A stretch of 5,854 nucleotides of DNA from an uncultured Acidimicrobiaceae bacterium (GTDB taxonomy: Bacteria; Actinomycetota; Acidimicrobiia; Acidimicrobiales; Ilumatobacteraceae), in NCBI GenBank assembly GCA_903919215.1, contig CAIXHI010000090.1, positions 1 to 5,854 of the forward strand. The letters run 5' to 3'. Of this stretch, positions 1 through 5,140 are shown in pieces (the stretch's first letter is position 1; the number at the start of each line of letters is the position of its first letter). The translations under genes and the position numbers were made by a program. The notes under the pieces are model-generated. The model saw only the letters and a program-made list of their open reading frames with translations. It did not search any database and was not told the origin of the DNA.

Positions 1-1052
1 AGCTGATGACCGGCCATCACCATCAGCGCGGCGGTCTCCAAGCAGTCGCCGCGTCCGACCGGGTTGAACGGGTCTTGCAGATTGTCCGCACCCGCCGCCA
101 CGTTCACGCCGGCGTCGCGCAACGCGCGGATTGCCGTGAGCGCTCGCGGCATGGCGTGCTGGCGATCGCGACCTTGGAGGAACAGGTTGCTGCTGGGCAG
201 GGCGATGACGCTGATCCCGGCAGCGGCGACCTTTTCGGCAACGCGCCGTTGCACAGCCTCAGGCTGCATGCCCAGGCTGACGCAGTGACTGGCGGCCACT
301 CGGTGTGGGAACCCGGTGGCAAGCACCCGGTCGGCGAGGTCTTCGAGCGCGAACCGCTCGGGTACCAACGTCTCGTCGGTGTGCAGGTCGACCGGGAGGC
401 CGGACTCGGCGGCGATCGTGAGGAACAGGTCGTTGGCCTGCGCCGGATCGTCCTCCAGGTGCGGACACCCGCCGATACCGTCGACCCCCATTGCGACCGC
501 CTCGCGTAGCAGTGCTTGTTGCTCGGCCCCGGCGGGTCCGATCGACGGCCAACCCGATAACGCGATCACCTCGATGTGCACCAGGTCGCGCAGCCGGTCG
601 CGTACAGCCAGCAACGCTGTCAACGATGTGAACCCGTTGGTGGTGATCAGGTCGGCGTGCGTGCGGATCGCCGTCGCTCCGTTGGCGGCGATCAACCGCG
701 CGGCCCGTTCTGCTCGCGCCTCGGTGTCGGCGAGCGTGATCCGGTCGCGAGCCGCGTCGATGGCGAGGATCGCTCCCATCAGGTCGCCGGTGGGGTTCGG
801 GACGGTCTCGGCGAGGAACGCCTTGTCGAGGTGGGCGTGGGCTTCGGCCATGGCCGGCAGCAGCAGCCGTCCACCGGCATCGAGCACCTCGTCACCAGGC
901 TGTGCTGCGGTGTCGACGGCCTGCACAAGCCCGTCTGCGAGGCGCACCGTCACGGTGCGACCGTCGGTCAGCAGTGCATTGGTGATCGACAGCGGGCGGG
1001 GTGCTGGTTCGGCGCGTTCGAATGCCATCGTCAGCGAGGGTAGATCACCCAT
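1..1052 (-). CDS. Cytosine-deaminase-like metal-dependent amidohydrolase (3' end missing)
   Basis: Open frame running off the left edge; 350 codons are visible. The protein should be a cytosolic TIM-barrel amidohydrolase that hydrolyses a C-N bond with a divalent metal. Visible ligands, numbered from the ATG at 1052, match the CodA pattern: HxH in AHAHLDK (H72, H74), H224 in VDLHTDE with the proton-shuttle E227, H256 in ASHC, and D323 in GADNLQDPFNP. The frame also shares CodA-like SNLFLQGR (residues 287-295). The position that aligns with CodA's base-contacting Gln156 is in IALSGWPS (about G167), so cytosine is unlikely to be the substrate; another heterocycle or an N-acyl compound is possible. 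ATG at 1052 directly follows the TGA of the GDPD gene; ATG at 1028 is an alternative start removing eight residues. Neither has a strong Shine-Dalgarno, so coupling to the upstream gene is likely. Family is confident, substrate is not. Confidence 0.88.
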   Translation of the reverse strand, partial: MGDLPSLTMAFERAEPAPRPLSITNALLTDGRTVTVRLADGLVQAVDTAAQPGDEVLDAGGRLLLPAMAEAHAHLDKAFLAETVPNPTGDLMGAILAIDAARDRITLADTEARAERAARLIAANGATAIRTHADLITTNGFTSLTALLAVRDRLRDLVHIEVIALSGWPSIGPAGAEQQALLREAVAMGVDGIGGCPHLEDDPAQANDLFLTIAAESGLPVDLHTDETLVPERFALEDLADRVLATGFPHRVAASHCVSLGMQPEAVQRRVAEKVAAAGISVIALPSSNLFLQGRDRQHAMPRALTAIRALRDAGVNVAAGADNLQDPFNPVGRGDCLETAALMVMAGHQ

Positions 1053-1811
1053 TCAGTGCCAGACCCCACGGGCTTCGAAGACCTCGCGCAGCACGTACGG
1101 CTTGTCGGTCATCACACCGTCGACACCAAGTTCGAGCAGTCGCTGCATCTCGGCCGGTTCGTCGATGGTCCAGACATGCACGGCGATGCCGAGTTGATGC
1201 GCCCGTTCCACGAACGCTGGCGTGGTCACATGGAGTGGGCCTTGGCGCACCGGAACTTGGGCAGCGTTCCCTGCTGCCCGACGAGGCCGCCCATAGCGCA
1301 GCATCGCCGTCTCGCGTGGGCCGAGCGCGGTGCACAGCGCCTCGCCCAGGGTGTCGCGCAGGCGGGCAATCCGCGAGTCGCTGAAGGCGCCGACGCACAC
1401 TCGGTCGAGGGCATTGCACCGCCGTAGGCCCGCCACGAGTGCGTCGACTGCAGCATCCGTCTTGCAATCGATGTTGACACGCAGTTCCGGCCAGGTGCCG
1501 AGCAGGTCTTCCAAGAGCGGGATGGGTGCGGCCCCGTCAACCCGGGCGGTGCTGACATCGCTCCATGGCAGATCGCTGATCCGCCCGGCGCGGCCGCAGG
1601 CGCGGCGCAGGTCGTTGTCGTGGAATGCCACCAGCACTCCGTCGGCCGTGACCTGGACGTCCGTCTCGACGTAGCGGTACCCGGCATCGACCGCGTACTG
1701 AAACGCTGGCATGGTGTTCTCGGGGACATCGCTGGCTCCGCCGCGGTGAGCGAAGGCGATCGGCCCGTCCCATTCCAAGTAGGGGTGGCGAGGATGGATC
1801 GAGGGCTTCAT
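1053..1811 (-). CDS. Glycerophosphodiester phosphodiesterase (GDPD family)
   Basis: 252 residues, a single-domain TIM-barrel enzyme that cleaves glycerophosphodiesters to glycerol 3-phosphate and an alcohol. Numbering from the ATG at 1811, the signature residues are all present: HRGG (H22, R23), PENT (E31), YVETDVQ (E49, D51) and FHDND (H64), followed by NIDCK (residues 113-117), VHVWTID with W214, and the terminal GVDGVMTDKP metal-site strand. NID replaces the more usual NIE, a conservative change. No signal peptide or membrane segment is seen, so it is probably cytoplasmic, acting on phospholipid head-group debris. A start at 1850 would add 13 residues but overlap the divergent dehydrogenase gene; the ATG at 1811 fits better, because the conserved N-terminus (HPYLEWDGPIAFAHRGG) begins right after it and a -10-like hexamer lies 7 bases upstream. 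It is the first gene of the unit with the amidohydrolase. Confidence 0.93.
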   Translation of the reverse strand: MKPSIHPRHPYLEWDGPIAFAHRGGASDVPENTMPAFQYAVDAGYRYVETDVQVTADGVLVAFHDNDLRRACGRAGRISDLPWSDVSTARVDGAAPIPLLEDLLGTWPELRVNIDCKTDAAVDALVAGLRRCNALDRVCVGAFSDSRIARLRDTLGEALCTALGPRETAMLRYGRPRRAAGNAAQVPVRQGPLHVTTPAFVERAHQLGIAVHVWTIDEPAEMQRLLELGVDGVMTDKPYVLREVFEARGVWH

Positions 1812-1818
1812 TGGCCCC

Positions 1819-1826
1819 AGTATCGT
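1819..1826. promoter_or_regulatory. Overlapping divergent -10 elements (putative bidirectional leaderless promoter)
   Basis: The 22-base gap between the two divergent start codons holds TATCGT on the plus strand (1821-1826), a TANNNT match exactly 7 bases before the dehydrogenase ATG at 1834. On the minus strand GATACT (1824-1819, 4 of 6 to TATAAT) lies exactly 7 bases before the GDPD ATG at 1811. The two hexamers share 1821-1824. Neither gene has a Shine-Dalgarno, and there is no room for a leader, so both messages would begin at or next to the A of the ATG, a common arrangement in actinobacteria. I see no good -35 element on either side; it would have to lie inside the opposite gene. Confidence 0.5.
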
Positions 1827-1833
1827 CGGTCGT

Positions 1834-3213
1834 ATGTCCGCCGTGATCACTGTTCGTTCGCCCTACGACGATTCCGTCATCGGGGAGGTGCCGGCGCAGA
1901 CGGCCGCCGACGTCGACCGCGCAGTCGCGATCGCCAAGCAGGCACTGCACGCGAACCCGTTACCGCTGTGGAAGCGGGCCGAGATCCTCGACCGGGCGGC
2001 GCTGCGTCTGACTGAACGGCGGGAGGAGTTCGCGCAGATCATCGCCCGTGAGGCCGCCAAGCCGATCCGTACCGCGAGAGTCGAAGCCGAACGCGCCGCC
2101 GGCACGTTTCAGTTCGCGGCCGCGGAGGCCCGCACACTCAGCGGCGAGATGATTCCGCTGGACGCGATTCCATCGGGTGAAGGCAAGCTCGGCTTCACGC
2201 TGCGAGTGCCGATCGGTGTCATCGGGGCGATCGCGCCGTTCAACTTCCCGCTGAACCTGGTGGTGCACAAGGTCGGCCCGGCCATCGCTGCCGGCTGTCC
2301 GGTGGTGCTGAAGCCCGCCAGCCAAACACCGTTCAGCAGCCTCGCGCTCGCCCGCATGCTCATCGATGAGTGTGGCCTTCCGGCCGAGTACCTGCAGGTC
2401 GTCACCGGCAGCGGCGGCACTGTTGGCAACGCGCTTGTCGACCACCCCGATATCGCCTTGATCACGTTCACGGGTTCACCCGATGTTGGTTGGAGCATCC
2501 GTGCGCGGGCGCCGCGCAAGCGCGTCGGTCTCGAGTTGGGCAACAACGCCCCGTGCATCATCCAGCCCGACGGCGACTGGCGCAGTGCTGCGGCGAAGAT
2601 CAAGGTCGCCGGGTTCAGCCATGCGGGCCAGAGTTGTATCTCCACTCAGCGGGTCTTCGTCCACCGTTCGATCGCTGCCGAGTTCACTGCTGAACTCGCC
2701 GCCCACGTCGACTCATTGATCGTTGGCGACCCACTTGACGACGCCACCGAGGTGTCGGCGCTGATCTCCACGGCTGAGCGCGACCGGGTCGTCGGGTGGA
2801 TCGAGGAGGCCACCGCCGCCGGGGCAACGATTGCCGCCGGGGGAGTCGTGCAGGCCGACGGTGTGCTGCGCCCGACGCTCATCGCCAATGCCAGCCACGA
2901 GATGAAGGTCTGCTCGCAGGAGGTCTTCGGCCCGGTCGTGGCTGTTGCTGCGTACGACACACTCGACGAGGCCATCGCTCTGGCCAACGACACCCGCTTC
3001 GGCTTACAGGCCTCGATCTTCACGGCCGACATCACCGTCGCGCTCCATGCGGTACGGACGCTGGACTTCGGAGGTGTGTTGGTGAACGAGGTTCCCACCT
3101 GGCGTGCCGATCAGCAGCCCTATGGGGGGCTGCGCGACAGCGGCAACACCCGTGAAGGGCCGGCCTACAGCGTGCGCGAGATGACCGAGATCAAGATGGT
3201 CGTGCTGTCGTAG
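1834..3213 (+). CDS. NAD(P)-dependent aldehyde dehydrogenase (ALDH superfamily)
   Basis: 459 residues, a full-length ALDH that oxidises an aldehyde to its acid in the cytosol. Catalytic residues are intact: N137 in PFNFP, general base E234 in GLELG, nucleophile C268 in AGQSCIS, and E363 in EVFGPV. Cofactor-site landmarks are K160 in VLKPASQTPFSS and the GSPDVG loop (residues 214-219). Serine at S163, where NAD-specific ALDH2-type enzymes carry glutamate, together with the GabD-like KPASQTPFS block, hints at NADP use (inference). Overall it resembles lactaldehyde, phosphonoacetaldehyde and succinate-semialdehyde dehydrogenases, but the substrate cannot be assigned from sequence alone. The usual ELGG is ELGN here. 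ATG at 1834 is the only sensible start, with no ribosome-binding site, consistent with a leaderless message. It is divergent from the GDPD gene and its 3' end overlaps the diguanylate cyclase gene tail to tail. Confidence 0.93.
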   Translation: MSAVITVRSPYDDSVIGEVPAQTAADVDRAVAIAKQALHANPLPLWKRAEILDRAALRLTERREEFAQIIAREAAKPIRTARVEAERAAGTFQFAAAEARTLSGEMIPLDAIPSGEGKLGFTLRVPIGVIGAIAPFNFPLNLVVHKVGPAIAAGCPVVLKPASQTPFSSLALARMLIDECGLPAEYLQVVTGSGGTVGNALVDHPDIALITFTGSPDVGWSIRARAPRKRVGLELGNNAPCIIQPDGDWRSAAAKIKVAGFSHAGQSCISTQRVFVHRSIAAEFTAELAAHVDSLIVGDPLDDATEVSALISTAERDRVVGWIEEATAAGATIAAGGVVQADGVLRPTLIANASHEMKVCSQEVFGPVVAVAAYDTLDEAIALANDTRFGLQASIFTADITVALHAVRTLDFGGVLVNEVPTWRADQQPYGGLRDSGNTREGPAYSVREMTEIKMVVLS

Positions 3214-4465
3214 GCGCAACGCGGACGGCGTTGCGGCCCTCGTGTTTCGCGCGGTACAGCGCATGGTCCGCTGCCGCTAGCGCCTCGTCGAACCCGACAT
3301 CGTGGCGAAGCTCCGCGACGCCCAGCGACGCGCTGATGTGCAGTTGCTCCGGCCACGTCGCCGAGGTTGCTCCCTTGAGGGCCGCGCGGTAGCGCTCTGC
3401 GCACGCAGCAGCGTTCTCCGGCGATGTGTTCGGCAGCAGGACGATGAACTCGTCGCCACCCCACCGAGCGACGATGTCGCTGGCGCGCATCTCATCGCGC
3501 AGGAGCAGGCTGCACGTGGCCAAGACCTCGTCGCCGGCGATGTGGCCGTAGTTGTCGTTGGCCGATTTGAAGCCATCGAGGTCGAGAAGGACTACTGAGG
3601 ACGATTCGTGGTGGCTGCGCATTCGGGTGAGCTCGCCCGTCACCGCAGCGAGGAATGCTCGGCGGTTGAGAATCCCGGTCAGCGGGTCGTAGCTGGCCAA
3701 CTCGGTCGACTGCTCGAGCGCCGCGCCCAACTGAGTATTCACCTGCGCCAACTGATCGTGCTGCTGCTTCACTCGATCGTGCAGCGTCCGATTGATGATC
3801 TCCGAGCGCACGCTGCGGACGTTCTGTCGTTGAATGCTGAGTGCATGGAACGCGAGAACGCCCTGATACCCGGCGAGAAACAGCAGTAGCTGCAACCGGT
3901 ATTCGCTGCCATCGACGACCGCACGCAGCGTGAGGCTGCTCCAGAAGGTGAACGTCACGATGGCGATCGCTCTCGGGCTGAATGCTGCGGCGTGCACGAG
4001 GACACCCTCGACGCCGAGTAAGGCAACCAGCACCAGTACGGACTCGGGGTGCTGCAGCAGTGGTGACGGTGTCAGGAACGCCGCGCACGACCAGCTGAGT
4101 GCGATGGTTCCGAGCCATAGCTCCAACTGTGTGAGGTACCCGTCACGAAGAGCATCAGCAACACTCCGGCGGCGGACTCGTCGGATCAACACCACATTGC
4201 CGAGTACTGCCAGGACTCGGGCTACGACGAACACGGCGACCTGCCACCACGGTGCGATTCGGGTGAAGATGCCACCAATGACCGCCGTGCTCAACAGGCC
4301 ACCGGTGCGCCAGTCCTTCTCGCTGGAGGCCAGGCGCGCAAGGATGCCGGCTTGGACATCGTCGTCAGTGACGCGGATCAGTTCGCCGGTGATGTCGAAC
4401 GTCTCATCGGGTTCGGATGTGGGCGTGCGGACGCCGTCGCCTCGCTCTCGTCGTCCCACCATCAT
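3191..4465 (-). CDS. Membrane-bound diguanylate cyclase with GGDEF domain
   Basis: 424 residues from ATG 4465. It should make cyclic di-GMP from two GTP at the cytoplasmic membrane. A polar N-terminus (about 1-55) is followed by roughly six hydrophobic segments (near 56-72, 75-94, 113-132, 141-162, 165-183, 189-209), a glutamine-rich coiled-coil-like linker (about 210-257) and a C-terminal GGDEF domain. Catalytic features are complete: DPLTGILNRR (260-269), metal ligand D295 in LLDLDGFK, guanine contacts N303 and D312, and RWGGDEF with the signature at 336-340. An RASD motif at 327-330, five residues before GGDEF, is a canonical inhibitory I-site, so product feedback is expected. No EAL or HD-GYP domain is present. 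The membrane part matches no sensor family I can name. GTG at 4471 (in frame) or ATG at 4462 are alternative starts; ATG 4465 has GGAG five bases upstream. The last codons overlap the convergent dehydrogenase gene by 23 bases. Confidence 0.93.
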   Translation of the reverse strand: MMVGRRERGDGVRTPTSEPDETFDITGELIRVTDDDVQAGILARLASSEKDWRTGGLLSTAVIGGIFTRIAPWWQVAVFVVARVLAVLGNVVLIRRVRRRSVADALRDGYLTQLELWLGTIALSWSCAAFLTPSPLLQHPESVLVLVALLGVEGVLVHAAAFSPRAIAIVTFTFWSSLTLRAVVDGSEYRLQLLLFLAGYQGVLAFHALSIQRQNVRSVRSEIINRTLHDRVKQQHDQLAQVNTQLGAALEQSTELASYDPLTGILNRRAFLAAVTGELTRMRSHHESSSVVLLDLDGFKSANDNYGHIAGDEVLATCSLLLRDEMRASDIVARWGGDEFIVLLPNTSPENAAACAERYRAALKGATSATWPEQLHISASLGVAELRHDVGFDEALAAADHALYRAKHEGRNAVRVAPTTARPS

Positions 4466-4470
4466 CCCCA

Positions 4471-4474
4471 CTCC
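4471..4474 (-). promoter_or_regulatory. Shine-Dalgarno GGAG for the diguanylate cyclase
   Basis: GGAG on the minus strand lies 5 bases before ATG 4465 and 8 bases before ATG 4462. It overlaps the alternative GTG at 4469-4471, which argues against that GTG being the start. Confidence 0.5.
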
Positions 4475-4482
4475 ATGCGCCG

Positions 4483-4488
4483 ACAGTA
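4483..4488 (-). promoter_or_regulatory. Possible -10 element (TACTGT) for the diguanylate cyclase gene
   Basis: A TANNNT match 17 bases upstream of GTG 4469-4471 by its right edge, and 6 bases before an out-of-frame ATG at 4476. A transcript starting near 4476 would carry the GGAG site almost at its 5' end. No convincing -35 is seen, and a single hexamer of this degeneracy occurs often by chance. Confidence 0.25.
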
Positions 4489-4531
4489 GCCGTCAGCTCA
4501 CGTTCGGAGAGTACTGAAGCCGGACGATCGT

Positions 4532-4915
4532 TCAGTTCTGTTGCAGGTAGACACCCGGCTGGCGGAAGTCGCCGAGCCAGGTGACGGCACCGAGATCGAA
4601 GCTGGGTGCATGCGTGATCGTGCCGTCCGGATGGAACAGATAGACGTCGTCACCGGGTTGCGGGGCGGCCCCGGTGTTCGTTGCCGCTGCGGTCACAGTG
4701 CCTTGCGCATCGACTCTCACGAAGGCCGTCCGTGGGACGTGAACCGTGATGGTCTGCCCGGGTTGCGGGGCGAGGGCCGGGGCAACTTCGGCCTGCACTG
4801 CGAGTGCCGGGGCGGGCGATGTGTGCTGGTGGCCCGCGGCGTTGACCACGCCGACGACAGAGATCGTGCCAGCCGCAAGGGCGCAGGTTCCGATGAGGAG
4901 ATGGTGGAGGCGCAT
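4532..4915 (-). CDS. Small secreted protein of unknown function
   Basis: 127 residues from ATG 4915; I do not recognise the family. The N-terminus is a typical Sec signal peptide: MRLHH, a hydrophobic core (about residues 6-24) and a likely cleavage site at VNA-AG (after A26 or A27). An Ala/Pro-rich stretch (about 32-50) follows, then a probably beta-rich part (51-127) with the repeated pattern APQPG at 49-53 and 84-88 and GTVT/GTIT at 72-75 and 98-101, ending in WLGDFRQPGVYLQQN. The mature protein is about 100 residues, has no cysteine and no catalytic motif, and is probably exported or cell-wall associated. The frame extends upstream to TTG at 5002 and ATG at 4984, but those starts would place a long charged stretch before the signal peptide, so 4915 is preferred. 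The cyclase gene lies 66 bases downstream on the same strand and could be co-transcribed. Confidence 0.72.
   Translation of the reverse strand: MRLHHLLIGTCALAAGTISVVGVVNAAGHQHTSPAPALAVQAEVAPALAPQPGQTITVHVPRTAFVRVDAQGTVTAAATNTGAAPQPGDDVYLFHPDGTITHAPSFDLGAVTWLGDFRQPGVYLQQN
4653..4667 (-). repeat. In-frame 15-base direct repeat, copy 1 (encodes second APQPG)
   Basis: The plus-strand 15-mer CCGGGTTGCGGGGCG occurs here and again at 4758-4772. The copies are 105 bases apart, a whole number of codons (35), so both encode the same Ala-Pro-Gln-Pro-Gly turn in the secreted protein. This suggests an internal duplication or conserved turn. Confidence 0.7.
4758..4772 (-). repeat. In-frame 15-base direct repeat, copy 2 (encodes first APQPG)
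   Basis: Second identical copy of the 15-mer at 4653-4667, encoding residues 49-53 of the secreted protein. Flanking bases diverge immediately, so any duplication is old apart from this block, or the codons are simply the preferred ones for the same residues. Confidence 0.7.
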
Positions 4916-4940
4916 GGCGACCCAGTTCCGATCTCCGGTG

Positions 4941-4994
4941 CTACGAGGTGAACAGTTCGCCAAGCGAGGCCGGTGTCTTTCCATCGGCGAACAT
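4941..4994 (-). CDS. Candidate 17-residue leaderless short ORF upstream of the secreted protein gene
   Basis: ATG at 4994 opens a 17-codon frame, MFADGKTPASLGELFTS, closed by TAG at 4943-4941, 25 bases before the ATG of the secreted protein. A TANNNT hexamer (TAACTT, 5007-5002) stands exactly 7 bases before the ATG, the spacing expected for a leaderless actinobacterial transcript. If transcription starts there, the short ORF would be translated first and might act as a leader peptide. It has no run of a single amino acid of the kind used in classical attenuation. It could equally be chance inside a 5' untranslated region. I do not recognise the peptide. Confidence 0.25.
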   Translation of the reverse strand: MFADGKTPASLGELFTS

Positions 4995-5001
4995 GAACGC
5001 A

Positions 5002-5007
5002 AAGTTA
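5002..5007 (-). promoter_or_regulatory. Putative -10 element (TAACTT) for the secreted protein gene
   Basis: A TANNNT match in the most A/T-rich part of the intergenic region, 7 bases before ATG 4994. A perfect inverted repeat (5013-5031) starts five bases upstream of it and would cover the spacer and part of the -35 region, as an operator would. No clear -35 hexamer is seen at the usual 16-18 base spacing. Confidence 0.4.
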
Positions 5008-5012
5008 ACGCA

Positions 5013-5031
5013 AGACATCATCAAGATGTCT
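5013..5031. repeat. Perfect inverted repeat, 7-base arms, 5-base spacer (candidate operator)
   Basis: AGACATC-ATCAA-GATGTCT reads as two complementary 7-base arms. It lies just upstream of the putative -10 at 5002-5007. No T tract follows on either strand, so operator is more likely than intrinsic terminator, though a weak terminator cannot be ruled out. The regulator is unknown. Confidence 0.55.
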
Positions 5032-5078
5032 GATGGCCCAATTCGAGATGAACGGAGGGTGTCGCAACCCAGGCGCTC

Positions 5079-5095
5079 AGGTCACACACTGACCT
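5079..5095. repeat. Perfect inverted repeat, 6-base arms, 5-base spacer
   Basis: AGGTCA-CACAC-TGACCT lies between the acyl-CoA synthetase stop and the secreted protein gene. Arm sequences differ from those of the repeats at 5013 and 5102, but arm and spacer lengths are almost the same. It could be an operator or an RNA hairpin downstream of the synthetase; no T tract follows. Confidence 0.5.
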
Positions 5096-5101
5096 CGGAA
5101 G

Positions 5102-5118
5102 CCCGCAATCGGTGCGGG
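5102..5118 (-). terminator. GC-rich hairpin 22 bases after the acyl-CoA synthetase stop (possible terminator)
   Basis: CCCGCA-ATCGG-TGCGGG is a perfect inverted repeat with 6-base, mostly G/C arms, placed 22 bases downstream of the synthetase stop codon on the minus strand. The position and strength suit a terminator or mRNA 3'-end stabiliser, but the following minus-strand bases are not a U tract, so it would be of the U-less type proposed for actinobacteria. An operator role is the alternative. Confidence 0.35.
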
Positions 5119-5140
5119 ACCAGAGCCGGGCTGGGGGCGG

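Noticed and set aside
316..1197. Long plus-strand frame of 293 codons rich in Ser, Arg and Ala
   Set aside because: It lies antisense to the amidohydrolase, whose frame keeps every family motif. The biased composition is typical of an opposite-strand shadow in GC-rich DNA.
1812..1850. Upstream start of the GDPD gene at 1850
   Set aside because: It would overlap the divergent dehydrogenase start and add 13 residues before the conserved N-terminus. ATG 1811 has a better-placed -10 element.
2109..2645. Minus-strand frame of 178 codons inside the dehydrogenase
   Set aside because: It overlaps the conserved catalytic region of a full-length ALDH gene and has no recognisable motif.
4522..4533. 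LexA-like SOS box, GGAC-GATC-GTTC
   Set aside because: One mismatch to GAAC-N4-GTTC, and it overlaps the stop codon of the secreted protein gene. Chance match of short degenerate arms is more likely.
4883..4915. Lipoprotein signal with Cys11 of the secreted protein
   Set aside because: The residues before Cys11 (IGT) do not fit a lipobox, and the cysteine lies inside the hydrophobic core instead of at its end. An ordinary signal peptidase I site (VNA-AG) is present.
4541..4951. Plus-strand frame of 136 codons opposite the secreted protein gene
   Set aside because: No signal peptide, no family motif and Arg/Gly-rich composition. The minus-strand frame has a clear signal peptide and patterned repeats.
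5057..5070. Short hairpin GGGT-GTCGCA-ACCC
   Set aside because: Only four paired bases; expected by chance in GC-rich sequence, and its spacer differs from that of the three stronger inverted repeats.
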